Source: Bettongia penicillata ogilbyi (lineage: Eukaryota > Chordata > Mammalia > Diprotodontia > Potoroidae). From it: a stretch of 64,000 bases of DNA. A program made the translations under genes and the position numbers. Position 1 is the stretch's first letter. The number at the start of each line of letters is the position of its first letter. Location: the NCBI GenBank assembly GCA_023548195.1, contig JAJHZJ010000699.1:3567175-3631174 (forward strand), written 5' to 3'. A model generated the notes under the pieces. That model was not told where the DNA came from. It saw only the letters and a program-made list of their open reading frames with translations, and made no database searches. Below are positions 63,190 to 64,000 of this stretch, in pieces.

Positions 63190-64000
63190 ATTGTTTAAAA
63201 ATGAGAGAGGAAAAATCAAATTGTTTATATCAAAAATGAAAATGGAGAACTTCAACAACTGAGAAAGCAAAGGAAATTATCAGATACCCAATGATATACT
63301 AAGAAAGCTGACAACTTGAAATAGATTCATACTTGCCAAAAAATCCCTAAATTCACAAAAGAAGAAATAGACTATGTAAATAATTTAGTATCAGAAAAAA
63401 AAATGGAAAAGACCATGAGAGAATTCACAAATTAAAAAAACTCCAGGGCCAGATGAATTCACAAGGGAATACAATTAAACATTCAACACATAATTAATTT
63501 TAAAGAAAAGTTTAAAGTAACTGTAGACAAAATGACATAATTCTAAAGAGCTATTCTGTCAAAAAACAAATTATAGAATGTTTGCAGAAATAAAAAAACA
63601 AGTCATTCTCCCAATCACTTTGACCAAATGACCTTGATACCCAAACCAGAGAGAGCAAAGAAATACAACTGTGATCAATATCCTTATCAAATATTAATGT
63701 AAGAAATGTAAATATAACATTAGTAAGTAAGCTGAAATAACATAATTTTACACTATGACCAGATTGAGTTTATGCCAAAAATGCAGGGTTGGTTCAACAT
63801 AAGGAAGACTAAATATAATAAATTATTTTAATAACAAATAATAAAACCACATGATGTCATGGTTTTTACTAGAAAGGTTTTTGACGAAATTCAATATTCA
63901 TTTCCATTGTAAACTATAGAAACCATACAAATAAATTGACTTTTCATTCATAAAGAAAATAGTATTTATGTAAGTCTAAGAGTGAACATCCAAAAAGATC
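63190..64000 (+). mobile_element. L1 ORF2 reverse-transcriptase-region fragment, runs off the window
   Basis: Translates in pieces to FTKEEIDYVNNLVSEKKMEK, TPGPDEFTREYN, and near 63760 VYAKNAGLVQHKED, like the conserved GFIPGMQGWFNIRK block of L1 reverse transcriptase, with stops and shifts. It overlaps in coverage with the 60020 fragment, so the two are separate insertions. Confidence 0.7.

Overview
The window is nuclear DNA from a mammal, most likely a marsupial. It holds the 3' half of one protein-coding gene on the + strand: KCNN2, the small-conductance calcium-activated potassium channel SK2. The rest is intron and downstream DNA full of transposable elements. The marsupial call rests on the repeats: tRNA-headed SINEs with an RTE/BovB-type tail, BovB-like RTE LINEs, a second SINE with another LINE-derived tail, abundant L2 and CR1/L3 relics, and L1 sequence resembling marsupial L1. 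I cannot name the species.

Gene. Five coding exons are visible with exact splice sites and consistent phase: 8908-9049 (turret, pore, start of S6), 34103-34213 (S6 and proximal C-terminus), 48632-48759 and 55110-55179 (calmodulin-binding domain), and 56625-56909 (coiled-coil tail, TAG stop). Together they encode 244 residues plus one split arginine codon. Introns are 25.1, 14.4, 6.35 and 1.45 kb. Exons for the N-terminus and S1-S5 lie upstream of the window. The pore exon appears unchanged from the mammalian SK2 I remember, while the last exon differs at roughly a quarter of positions.

Layout. 1-8907 is intron, with a degenerate L1/HAL1-like element (about 1.8-3.8 kb), a SINE, and a 240-bp-arm inverted repeat. 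9050-34102 is intron, with a full-length 7SL RNA pseudogene, an antisense CR1/L3 relic split by a SINE, an antisense L1 containing a shortened 7SL-like sequence, L2 and many SINEs. 34214-48631 is the densest repeat region: a 490-bp GGAA tract, an RTE LINE facing a second LINE of another clade head to head, an L1 split by RTE sequence, and a long L2 carrying a hAT insertion. 48760-56624 holds an L2 3' end, a hAT copy with a perfect 8-bp target duplication, and SINEs close to the last exon. 56910-64000 is 3' UTR and downstream DNA with L1 fragments, SINEs and simple repeats.

No operon, CRISPR, phage or bacterial-type system is present, and I found no convincing new protein-coding gene. The best leads are the large inverted repeat, the shortened 7SL-like element, the two LINE/SINE tail pairs and the substitutions in the SK2 C-terminus.
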